NCBI GenBank assembly: GCA_938022345.1
Contig: CALIEP010000116.1
Location: forward strand, 1-15,754
Origin: an uncultured Actinomyces sp.
GTDB lineage: Bacteria > Actinomycetota > Actinomycetes > Actinomycetales > Actinomycetaceae
DNA length: 15,754 nt
Direction: 5' to 3'
The notes beneath the pieces are model-generated. The model ran no database searches and was not told the DNA's origin. It was given only the letters and a program-made list of their open reading frames with translations. Shown here piece after piece: positions 5,702 through 13,252 of the stretch; within the stretch, counting starts at the first letter, position 1, and each line of letters opens with the position of its first letter. The position numbers and the translations under genes are program-made.

Positions 5702-8539
5702 TTACTTCGATGACGGCTGAGGGACCTGTCCGTGTTGGTTTGCGTCTTGCTGGGTTTGGAACTGATGCTGCAGCACATCATGGAAATCACTTTCTGTTCC
5801 CATGAAATAGCGGTTAACCGAGGCGCGCTGTTTCTTAGTTAACGAATCATAGGGTTCTAAAGTGCCATCGTCGTTGACGAACGGCAATCCTTTTCGTGCC
5901 AATGCCTCGCTCCCCGGCGACACATCAACAGTACCTACGCGTTCAGTCCAATATGGAGACTCATACAAGACACGGGTGAGCCCATGTTGCATAAGCTCAT
6001 GAGCCGACTTATTCGCGTCGTCACGTTCAGAGGCCCATACCTTCGTTTCATGATCAGTCGGCCAAACGACGTCTTCAGCTTTTCCAGCAGCAGATTTGAT
6101 AATCGCCTTTGTTAAATCTTCGTCGCCGGGCAGCTGTTTTCCTGCATATTTCGCTACCTTTTCAACGATGAAGTCTACGATCTTTCGCGTATCCTTATTT
6201 GTTTTATCCAGATCCCTTGCAACTGCGGAATCCCTGTCAGCATCCGCATCAAAAGTCTCTTGAATAAGTTCGGTCCACTTGTCAGTTACGCGATTGACCA
6301 TATGCGAACGCGAATCGTAGTTAGGGTCATGAAGAACATTCGCAGCTTCATCCATATAGTTCGTAAACGCCGAAATCTGAACAGCTTTCAAAGCAGGTAG
6401 TCGACCACTCTCATACTGATCATCCAAGGGGTTATTTGGATCGCCTGGATCTATGACCTTGGGCTGGTCAAAAGCCAGGTCCTCAAACAAACCACCTTTG
6501 CCTGAGAAGCGCTCAACCATATCGCGAGTAAAGGTTGCATTGACGGCGCCATGCGCACCTTCGCCCGTTCCTACACTCATGCCGGGTTCACTGTTGTTAT
6601 TCATTGCTGCTGCAAGATCACTGACATACGGCGAAATAATTGAACCCATCCACGATCTTAAAGCGGCACTATTGCGGCCAAAAACGTCTTCGCCCTTAAT
6701 TTTATCGCCCATGCCCCAGACGCTATTATCCCGGTCCAGCCCCTCCTGATATGCGGCCATTGTATTCGCCGCAATCGACGCTCGATGATGCGCATCCTCT
6801 TTCCAAATCTTGTGCTGCTGTAAAGCCTCTTTGTACGAGTCAGAGTCCTTTCCACCTTCGTAATCAAGCGGGTCAGGGAGGAGAATTTCTGGGCCAGGCC
6901 TCGACGTATCAGCCAGCACATCACCCAAAGCTTCGCCTTGATCATAGAAAGCCCTGTCACCAAATTGTGCGCCTCCTCGCCAAGCAACAAGGTAGCGAAC
7001 CATCGACATCGGCTCGGCGTCTTTGTCATAGGGTTTACCGACTTTCTCCACGCTCTCAACCGGGTCAAAGTCAATATTCGAATCCAGAACGCGCCTCAAC
7101 ACACCAAGACGGTTCTCTTCACTCTGATGAAGGATCGGTGCGCTCTTCTCGTCCAAGCCATCCGGCGTATCAGACAGTTCAAGTACCGCTTGCACCGGAT
7201 CAAAGCGTTGCAGCGCTTTGTCAGCCGGAAGGGTGGGATCACATCCACACAATTGATAGGCCTCGGGGATCACGCCCATTCCCAACCTGGTTTTGTAGCC
7301 TTGCGCATCGTGGTCAAATTTAACTATGTCGGTAAAAACTGATGAACCAATTGAGGGCTTGTCGTAGAAGTTTGCGCTTAGCGTAAGCGAGGGATTCTCG
7401 CTGGCAGCATACCCAGCAAGCTGAGCAAAAATATCGTAGCCGAACAGTTTCTTTTCAGGGCGGAGATCCGTGCCGGGATGGGTGTATGTCGTCCGGCCGC
7501 TTTCTTTCAATTCATTAAGCTTCGTGTCAAAAATCTGAGAGACCGTTGCACCATCTTTACCAATCAGGTGCTCGGACATAAGATCGAAAGATGCTTGGGC
7601 ATCAAGCGTCGTTTTCGATAGGTTGCTTCCTCCCATCGACATTACCATCAAGGCGCCAAGATTCTTGTTAAAGTCTTCAAAGGAGCTATTAGTTAGCAGA
7701 CCATTGTTATCAAATCCAGTCGCATAAGCAGCAATCGACGCCTTATTGATATAGTCGATACTCACACGCTCTGCTACAGCAGCAGCAACATAGGGATTCG
7801 AAAGATGCTCGCCGTACTTTTCGTTAAACAAGCGGACATCCGAAGCTGTCATGGGTTCCTTTTTCAAAGCATCTGCAATCTTCGGAGCAAGCTCTTGGGC
7901 GTATTGCCACTCTGCAGCGCTATCAACAATGGGAGTATCCGATCCGAAGATCGCCGCTCCAACGGCGCTGCGTCCAGCCTTTACGGCGTCGCGAGGGACT
8001 ACGCTATCCGCGATTCCATTGATTGTCTTTGCCGCTTCACTTGCAGCTGTGCTGAGCGCCGTAATCTTCTTGTCATACGAACTTTTAAGATCACTCTGCT
8101 TGCTGATCATCTCCTGACGAGCTCTTTCCAAAGCAGCTTCACGATCATAATCTGGGTCGCTTGCAGCATCAGCTTCAATTTGCGCGACCCTGTCGTAATA
8201 GTTGCTCAGCTCAGAATCCCACTCTTCCTGAAGTGTCTTGACCTCAGAAATAGCAGTATCAACCTCGCCCCTCCACGTTTCCAGCACACCCGCTGGCTCA
8301 GGGAATTTCCCTGACAGGGATGAGACTTTCGTGCCCATTGTCTGGATCTCGGTAACAACGGCCTGAGCTGTTTGGCCCGACCACTGTTCAGTGGGAATCG
8401 AGGCATTCTGAACAGCTTGAACATTGTTGGCCAACGCCGAACCCGTTGCCCTCCAATGCGAAGCGACTTCAGAAGCTGAAGAAACAGCCTTCGGAGCCTC
8501 TAGAGCCGAACTACCAGAACGAAAATCAACGCCACTCAT
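5702..8539 (-). CDS. Large DUF6571-like protein with N-terminal WXG-type helical domain, 945 aa (cassette 1)
   Basis: Paralog of the 989-aa protein with the same architecture along its length, and likewise a candidate type VII substrate. The N-terminal helical region has W53-S-G55 followed by two long charged helices (about 85-127 and 130-175), with no Cys-containing loop between them. The DUF6571-like core has FNEKYGEHLSNP (238-249), FNKNLGALMVMSMGGSNLS (290-308), GYDIFAQLAGYA (367-378), ELSDTPDGL (454-462), VRYLVAWRGGA (514-524) and RSWMGSIISPYVSDLAAAM (628-646). A Cys-Gly-Cys sits at 431-433 in a region that differs from the paralog. The C-terminal ~150 residues diverge from the paralog and end in a Gln/Pro-rich tail. 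ATG at 8539 is chosen over an in-frame GTG at 8548 because it gives the ATGA overlap with the preceding gene's stop and an N terminus (MSGVDFRSG) matching the paralog's MVDLRSG. There is no signal peptide. The enzymatic role, if any, is unknown. Confidence 0.85.
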   Translation of the reverse strand: MSGVDFRSGSSALEAPKAVSSASEVASHWRATGSALANNVQAVQNASIPTEQWSGQTAQAVVTEIQTMGTKVSSLSGKFPEPAGVLETWRGEVDTAISEVKTLQEEWDSELSNYYDRVAQIEADAASDPDYDREAALERARQEMISKQSDLKSSYDKKITALSTAASEAAKTINGIADSVVPRDAVKAGRSAVGAAIFGSDTPIVDSAAEWQYAQELAPKIADALKKEPMTASDVRLFNEKYGEHLSNPYVAAAVAERVSIDYINKASIAAYATGFDNNGLLTNSSFEDFNKNLGALMVMSMGGSNLSKTTLDAQASFDLMSEHLIGKDGATVSQIFDTKLNELKESGRTTYTHPGTDLRPEKKLFGYDIFAQLAGYAASENPSLTLSANFYDKPSIGSSVFTDIVKFDHDAQGYKTRLGMGVIPEAYQLCGCDPTLPADKALQRFDPVQAVLELSDTPDGLDEKSAPILHQSEENRLGVLRRVLDSNIDFDPVESVEKVGKPYDKDAEPMSMVRYLVAWRGGAQFGDRAFYDQGEALGDVLADTSRPGPEILLPDPLDYEGGKDSDSYKEALQQHKIWKEDAHHRASIAANTMAAYQEGLDRDNSVWGMGDKIKGEDVFGRNSAALRSWMGSIISPYVSDLAAAMNNNSEPGMSVGTGEGAHGAVNATFTRDMVERFSGKGGLFEDLAFDQPKVIDPGDPNNPLDDQYESGRLPALKAVQISAFTNYMDEAANVLHDPNYDSRSHMVNRVTDKWTELIQETFDADADRDSAVARDLDKTNKDTRKIVDFIVEKVAKYAGKQLPGDEDLTKAIIKSAAGKAEDVVWPTDHETKVWASERDDANKSAHELMQHGLTRVLYESPYWTERVGTVDVSPGSEALARKGLPFVNDDGTLEPYDSLTKKQRASVNRYFMGTESDFHDVLQHQFQTQQDANQHGQVPQPSSK

Positions 8540-8895
8540 TTGTTCCACTCAACTCCCAAGCGAGCCGCACGCTCACGGTTGTACTGCTCAGTGCTGTCAA
8601 AGTTCTTGCGAGCGCTATCAACTCCGGAACCCAAGGTCGCAAAAGCATCCGAATACTCTAAGACGACCATCGACATTGCGTCAGTAAAATTTTTCGCCGC
8701 CTGGAGCAACTCACTCGGGCCTTCACCCCCCGGACCGGGAAGAGAAAAAGCAACAGAGCTAGTTGAAATATGTTTAGCCGAGGCACCGATCCCCGCAAGA
8801 GTGTCAGCGTCAGTCCACTGGTCATTCGCAACAACGCCGACTCCAGCACTGTCGAAATAAATCTGGTCGGCGGTCGATTTTTCAGCTCCGGTCAT
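8536..8895 (-). CDS. Small helical ESX-type partner protein, 119 aa (cassette 1)
   Basis: Paralog of the 114-aa protein. Shared features are NDQWTDADTLAGIGA at residues 24-38, a Gly/Pro-rich linker (LPGPGGEGP) at 52-60, a first helix with AMSMVVLEYSDAFATLGSG, and a second helix with YNRERAARLGVEWNK. It lacks a W-x-G turn and ends with Tyr-x-x-Glu close to the C terminus, a variant of the type VII Tyr-x-x-x-Asp/Glu signal. ATG at 8895 is chosen because it aligns with the paralog's N terminus and has a purine-rich AGAAGAG 8 bases upstream; the frame stays open 30 codons further upstream, but that part has no similarity to the paralog. Its stop overlaps the ATG of the large gene (ATGA), so the pair is translationally coupled. 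It starts about 220 bases after the end of eccC on the same strand. A role as secretion partner of the 945-aa protein is inferred from pairing and family resemblance. Confidence 0.8.
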   Translation of the reverse strand: MTGAEKSTADQIYFDSAGVGVVANDQWTDADTLAGIGASAKHISTSSVAFSLPGPGGEGPSELLQAAKNFTDAMSMVVLEYSDAFATLGSGVDSARKNFDSTEQYNRERAARLGVEWNK

Positions 8896-9114
8896 TGGAA
8901 GTACTCTTCTCTTTCCAACGTGGTAACACCACTTGCCTGAGCAATACCTTCGTATTCCCATTTGGCGTGCGAATAGATCGATCATTAAATTACCAGTTCA
9001 ACGACCTCTTCTTCAAAACACCGGAAAAACTCAAGCACACACCGTCTGATACGCGTTTAGCACCATCGCGATCATTGTTCCGAAGGCATCGCCATCATCA
9101 GAAACTTCTGGCTA

Positions 9115-12100
9115 TTAGGCTCGCGACTCATCCCACGCCATCTGCGCCAAGAAGGTTCCTTGATCGCGCGAGACGACCAGGCCTCGGCCCTTGGGGAGCA
9201 TACGCGGACGTTCGCGGCCAATGACCATGCCCTCTGAGGGGTTACCCGACATCATGATGCCCGTTGCTGACAGTTCAGACAGGGCCTGCAAAACAGACTC
9301 GTAGGCTGCGCGCGAAGCACCACCCATGCGGCGAGTAATCACCAGGTGGAAACCAATGTCTTGCGCCTGAGACAGCAAGGGAATCAGCGGCGCAAGCGGA
9401 GAACCACTCAAACCACCCGTAGAGATCAAGTCGTAGTCATCGACCAGGACCCACGCCTCTGACCCCTTCCACCAGTTGCGCTGACGCAACTGCTCGGGAG
9501 TGACGTCCGGCCCGGGAAGACGCATGCGCAGCTGCTCGGCAACTGCCTCCATGCTGCCCAAGATCTCGTCACGGTTCGAGATGTACATCGGCATGTCTTG
9601 TTCGCTCCACTCGCCCAGAAGGGAGCGGCGAACATCGACAACGACCAGCATGGCGCGCCGGCTTCCCGGCTTGGCCAAGACCTGATTGCCCAGGTTGCGC
9701 AAGAAGGAACTCTTTCCGCACTTCGCATCGCCAAAAACGTACATGTGCGACTCGTTGTCGAGGTCGAAAGTCCACGGCTTCAAGCGACGTTCTTCCAGAC
9801 CCAACACGATCCTGTTCTGCGGACCGTGAATGGCCTCGATCTGCGAGACTGTGATCTTCTCAGGCAGCAGGCGCAGGCGCGGACCAAGCTCGGTCGCGGA
9901 AGCAATGCGAACAAGGGTTGCCTCGACGCCTTCACCGATCGTTTGAGGATCATGGATCCCATCGGCGCGCGGCAAGGCAACAAGCATGTGGTGACCCGTC
10001 ATCGACAGACCGCGACCCGGGCGCCCCTCGGGGACCTTGCTTCCCTTTTCACGGCGGAACTCCGAATCCGAAGGATCACCCATGCGCAGCTCAAGACGCG
10101 AACCGAAAATATCCTGCATCTGAAGACGGAAGTCCATCTTGCGCAGTGCGGTTGCAATGAAGTGGACACCGAAGGAGAGCGCGCGCTCAGCCATGAGGCG
10201 AATGCGGTCTTCCGCATCGGGGAAGTCGCTTCGTAGGGTTCCCCAGCCGTCGACGACTAGGAAGATATCGCCGTAGCCATCGTCGAAGCGTCCCTGTGCA
10301 CGGCCTCGGCGATAGGTCGCCATGGAGTCGATGCGGTTCGCGCGGAAGTAGGCGGCGCGGTCCTCGATGATGCCCTCAATTTCAGAGACCATACGATTCA
10401 AGATGTCCTCGTCATCTCGGGAAGCAACGCCCGCGATGTGGGCCCCGCCCTCGAAAGCCGCGAAAGTGCCCGAGAAATCGATGACGAAGAATTGAACTTC
10501 CTTCGGCGTGTGCGTCAAGGACAGCGCCATGACCACAGAACGCAAGGCGGTCGACTTACCTGAAAGCGGACCACCGAGAATCGACATGTGACCGCCCGCC
10601 CCGGAGAAGTCGTACTCCAGGGTCTCGCGGCGCTGCTCATGGGGAAGGTCGACAATACCGAGAGGAATGTGCAGCGGTCCCTTCGCGCGCCATTCGTGCG
10701 AAATGAGGCCGAGCTCGGGATCCACGGCCAGGTCCGGCATGAGCGAATCCATGGTCTCGGGAACATCCAGGGGCGGGAGCCACACCTGGTGGGCGGGCAT
10801 TCCCTTGCCCTTCATGCGCGCCACCGCGATGTCGATTTCCGTCATGCCCTCCCAGCGCTCGTCGCCGGGGGCAACGAGGCCGCCCTCGGGAACGTCATCC
10901 TCGGGAGTCTCATCCAGCACCTCTCCCAGAGAGAAAGGCAGCAGGCGGATACGCGCGGTTTCGGCCTGCGCGCTGGGTAGGACGCTACGAGGCGGCGGCG
11001 GGGCTGCGACGTAGGAGGCGCGGAAACGGATCAGCTGGTCGGTACCCGGCTGGAGGAAGCCCGAACCCGGGTAGGGAGGAAGGTCGTAGGCGTCCGTCAC
11101 GCCCAGGACTTCTCGAGATTCAGAGGCGGAGAAGGTCTTCAGACCAATGCGGTAGGACAGGTGCGAATCCAAGCCCTTGAGCTTGCCGGATTCCAGGCGC
11201 TGTGAGGACAGCAGGATGTGGATCGACAAGGATCGGCCCAGACGACCAATGGCGACGAAGAGTTCGCCGAAGTCGGGCTTCGCTGTCAAGAGCTCAGAGA
11301 ACTCGTCGAGGATGATGAAGAGTGCAGGAAGCACGGGATAGTTGTGTTTCCCGGCCAAACGGTCCTCTTCGTAATCGGTGACGTTGGCGTAGTTACCCGC
11401 ATCGCGCAGGATCTCCTGGCGGCGAACCATTTCACCGTGGAGAGCGTCCTCCATACGATCAACCAGGGACAGTTCCGATTCCAGGTTCGAAATCATGGCC
11501 GAAACGTGGGGCAGATCAGACATGCCCGCGAAGGTTGCACCACCCTTGAAGTCGACCAGAACGAAGTTCAGCTGTTCGGGAGAGTGCGTGAGTGCCAGGG
11601 CCAAAACCAAGGTACGCAACACTTCGGACTTACCTGAACCGGTCGCACCGATCAGCAGGCCGTGGGGGCCCATACCCTGTTGGGCGGCTTCCTTGATGTC
11701 CAAGACAACCGGGATGCCCTCGGGGGTCACCGCGAAAGGCACGCGCAAGCGGTCACGACCAACCCTGCGCTTCCACTGGTGATCGGCATCGAAATCGCGA
11801 ATATCTCCGAGATTGAGCAATTCCATGAGGTCTTGGGAACGCTTGGGATCGGGCTTACCGACGGGGGTTGCCGCATCCCTGCCGCCGGCGGTCAGGAAGC
11901 GGGTCAGGCGGCGGGCCACGGCCTCGGCCTGCGGAATTCCCATGAAGTCCGCGTTGGCAAGCACAGGCTTGGCTTCCAGGAGCAGGATCTCCATGGGGGT
12001 GCGTTCGTCCGAGCTCGGGTGAAGGAGCAGGCGCACCCCCGTGGGGGAAGCGAACATTCCCCACGAGGTGAGGACCTTGATGATCGTCACGCCCGCGCAG

Positions 12101-12216
12101 CCCTCGATGGAGCCCAAGTGGGAGTCCGGGGGAAGTTCTAGGCCGTCAGTGACGACGATGAGGTGCGGCCAGGGGCTGGCGTCGTTTCGAGGCTGGAAGT
12201 GGCCTCGGGTCGTCAT
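9115..12216 (-). CDS. eccC: EccC-type FtsK/SpoIIIE ATPase, C-terminal part with three ATPase domains, 1033 aa
   Basis: Motor of the type VII secretion system, which binds substrate signals and powers export at the cytoplasmic membrane. Three tandem FtsK/SpoIIIE ATPase domains are visible. Domain 1 has Walker A GATGSGKS (190-197) and Walker B FIILDEF (300-306), with the full catalytic Asp-Glu pair. Domain 2 has GGPLSGKST (548-556) and VVDGW (654-658). Domain 3 has GDAKCGKSS (829-837) and VLVDDYD (923-929). The degenerate Walker B of domains 2 and 3 is normal for EccC. The protein begins MTTRGHFQPRND, which in normal EccC lies inside the protein, well after the membrane anchor. The missing ~290 N-terminal residues lie directly upstream in the same frame at 12241-13086, separated by one TAA. 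The ATG at 12216 is the first start-type codon other than CTG after that stop, with GAGGA only one base upstream, too close for a good ribosome site. All motor motifs are intact. It is followed by the cargo cassettes. Confidence 0.92.
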   Translation of the reverse strand: MTTRGHFQPRNDASPWPHLIVVTDGLELPPDSHLGSIEGCAGVTIIKVLTSWGMFASPTGVRLLLHPSSDERTPMEILLLEAKPVLANADFMGIPQAEAVARRLTRFLTAGGRDAATPVGKPDPKRSQDLMELLNLGDIRDFDADHQWKRRVGRDRLRVPFAVTPEGIPVVLDIKEAAQQGMGPHGLLIGATGSGKSEVLRTLVLALALTHSPEQLNFVLVDFKGGATFAGMSDLPHVSAMISNLESELSLVDRMEDALHGEMVRRQEILRDAGNYANVTDYEEDRLAGKHNYPVLPALFIILDEFSELLTAKPDFGELFVAIGRLGRSLSIHILLSSQRLESGKLKGLDSHLSYRIGLKTFSASESREVLGVTDAYDLPPYPGSGFLQPGTDQLIRFRASYVAAPPPPRSVLPSAQAETARIRLLPFSLGEVLDETPEDDVPEGGLVAPGDERWEGMTEIDIAVARMKGKGMPAHQVWLPPLDVPETMDSLMPDLAVDPELGLISHEWRAKGPLHIPLGIVDLPHEQRRETLEYDFSGAGGHMSILGGPLSGKSTALRSVVMALSLTHTPKEVQFFVIDFSGTFAAFEGGAHIAGVASRDDEDILNRMVSEIEGIIEDRAAYFRANRIDSMATYRRGRAQGRFDDGYGDIFLVVDGWGTLRSDFPDAEDRIRLMAERALSFGVHFIATALRKMDFRLQMQDIFGSRLELRMGDPSDSEFRREKGSKVPEGRPGRGLSMTGHHMLVALPRADGIHDPQTIGEGVEATLVRIASATELGPRLRLLPEKITVSQIEAIHGPQNRIVLGLEERRLKPWTFDLDNESHMYVFGDAKCGKSSFLRNLGNQVLAKPGSRRAMLVVVDVRRSLLGEWSEQDMPMYISNRDEILGSMEAVAEQLRMRLPGPDVTPEQLRQRNWWKGSEAWVLVDDYDLISTGGLSGSPLAPLIPLLSQAQDIGFHLVITRRMGGASRAAYESVLQALSELSATGIMMSGNPSEGMVIGRERPRMLPKGRGLVVSRDQGTFLAQMAWDESRA

Positions 12217-12243
12217 TTCCTCGCCCAGGAGCTGCTCGAGTTA
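12217..12243 (-). other. In-frame TAA interrupting eccC, with codons continuing the family sequence
   Basis: On the minus strand the 281-aa part ends ARMVCTSYA and TAA (12243-12241). The next eight codons, in the same frame, read LEQLLGEE and run straight into ATG at 12216. Full-length EccC proteins typically read here as ARMVY-S-x-AELEE-LGEEL, so the stop takes the place of the usual Glu and could arise from GAA by one G-to-T change. No insertion, deletion or frame change is involved. With the stop counted as one residue the whole frame is 1323 codons, about the usual EccC length. Confidence 0.85.
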
Positions 12244-13086
12244 GGCGTAGCTCGTGCACACCATGCGCGCGCCACCCAGGGCGTCGGTCACTTCGGCGGA
12301 GCGGATGTGGGGAAGCCACTTCATCCACTCCCACTGGGAGAGATTCTCAGGGCTGGTGAGCACCGCGATCTTCAAGGCAGCGTCCGGCGTCATGACCGCC
12401 AAGTGACACAAGAGTGCGCGGATTTCCCCGCGAGCAAGCTCCGCGTCACCGGCAACCTCCACGTGGGAGAACTGGCCAAGATCCAAGCTGAAGGGGAGGT
12501 TTTCAACCGTGTGGTGAACGTCGAGGAAGCGGCGCATGGCCGAGTGACACACGACGTCGGGGTTAGCCATCTGCGGGATATCGGGCTCAACCAGGCGCAT
12601 TGCGAGCTCCTGATCGGATGTGCCCACGCGAGTCGAAACTGCCGTCTCGTCGCCGACTTCGCGTTCCCACAGGCGCGATCCTTCTTCGGCGAGGAGCACC
12701 AGGGCATCGGGCTCGGGAAGGTACCACTGCATGAAGATTCGCTGCTTCGCGGCGATGTTGCGCACGCTGGTGCGAGTCTCGGAGAGGTACGAGAGGTATT
12801 CGCGGCGCTGGGAGTTGAGTTTGTTCCGGTACTGGGAGACCTGGCGGTAAATGTTGAAACCGACCATGGACAGCATCATGAAGACCATGCCGCCGGCCAT
12901 TAAGAGCATGCGCGTGTTCTGCCCTTGCGTGAGCGCCATAATCACCATGACACCCATCGAGCCCATCATGGGGATGACGGTCGCGAAGATCGAGCCCATT
13001 CCCCCGGCCTCAACTTGGCTGGGCGGTTTTTCGATAGCGATTTCACCGCTGGGGAGCTCGGGGGCTTCCGTTTCATTGACGGCCAT
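12241..13086 (-). CDS. eccC: EccC-type ATPase, N-terminal membrane-anchor part, 281 aa
   Basis: This is the N-terminal third of an EccC. It has a short cytoplasmic head with the usual basic/Pro segment (EIAIEKPPSQ), two Met-rich membrane helices at about 31-51 and 59-79, a charged helical stalk (RQVSQYRNKLNSQRREYLSY) and the start of the non-hydrolytic cytoplasmic domain, ending WMKWLPHIRSAEVTDALGGARMVCTSYA. In full-length proteins this continues without a break into the first ATPase domain; here a TAA intervenes. Natural two-gene EccCa/EccCb systems such as ESX-1 split after ATPase 1, not before it, so this break is not that arrangement. ATG at 13086 has GGAG five bases upstream. If the stop is real, this product would be a membrane stub without ATPase, and the 1033-aa part would lack an anchor unless the two associate. 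Confidence 0.9.
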   Translation of the reverse strand: MAVNETEAPELPSGEIAIEKPPSQVEAGGMGSIFATVIPMMGSMGVMVIMALTQGQNTRMLLMAGGMVFMMLSMVGFNIYRQVSQYRNKLNSQRREYLSYLSETRTSVRNIAAKQRIFMQWYLPEPDALVLLAEEGSRLWEREVGDETAVSTRVGTSDQELAMRLVEPDIPQMANPDVVCHSAMRRFLDVHHTVENLPFSLDLGQFSHVEVAGDAELARGEIRALLCHLAVMTPDAALKIAVLTSPENLSQWEWMKWLPHIRSAEVTDALGGARMVCTSYA

Positions 13087-13252
13087 ACAGTCTCCTGGAG
13101 TTCAATCTCCCGTTTTTGTTCATATCTGTATGTATCCTAGCTTGTAGCTGAGCTGCCCGTGGCATGGTGCTTGTTTCGTCGGGTAGTCTGAATGGTGACT
13201 TTTGAACAGATTGACGACCAAATCCGGGTGATACCGAAGTGAAGGAGGGGGC
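13087..13252. promoter_or_regulatory. Divergent intergenic region between eccC and eccD
   Basis: The 166 bases separate the leftward eccC start from the rightward eccD start, so promoters for both arms are expected here. The segment is more AT-rich than the flanking genes. TAGGAT-like elements occur on the minus strand near 13135, but no confident -35/-10 pair or operator palindrome could be picked by eye. Confidence 0.5.

Noticed and set aside
5702..8548. 948-aa version of the large protein starting at GTG 8548
   Set aside because: ATG 8539 gives the usual ATGA overlap with the preceding gene and an N terminus aligned with the paralog.
8920..8932. GTGGT-AAC-ACCAC palindrome upstream of cassette 1
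   Set aside because: The arms are only five bases with no second copy upstream of cassette 2, too short to call an operator.
8536..8985. 149-aa version of the small cassette protein starting at 8985
   Set aside because: The extra 30 residues do not match the paralog, and ATG 8895 has a purine-rich ribosome site and the aligned N terminus.
8896..9114. Possible terminator between eccC and cassette 1
   Set aside because: A GTTTTTCC run is present on the minus strand, but no convincing stem precedes it, so read-through from eccC into the cassettes cannot be excluded.
12163..12903. 246-codon plus-strand open frame across the eccC junction
   Set aside because: Antisense to eccC, where both halves show strong family motifs. 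The long frame is a by-product of high GC content.
9115..13086. Natural EccCa/EccCb gene pair as in ESX-1
   Set aside because: That split falls after the first ATPase domain. Here the break is before it, and the bases between the parts still encode the expected protein sequence.
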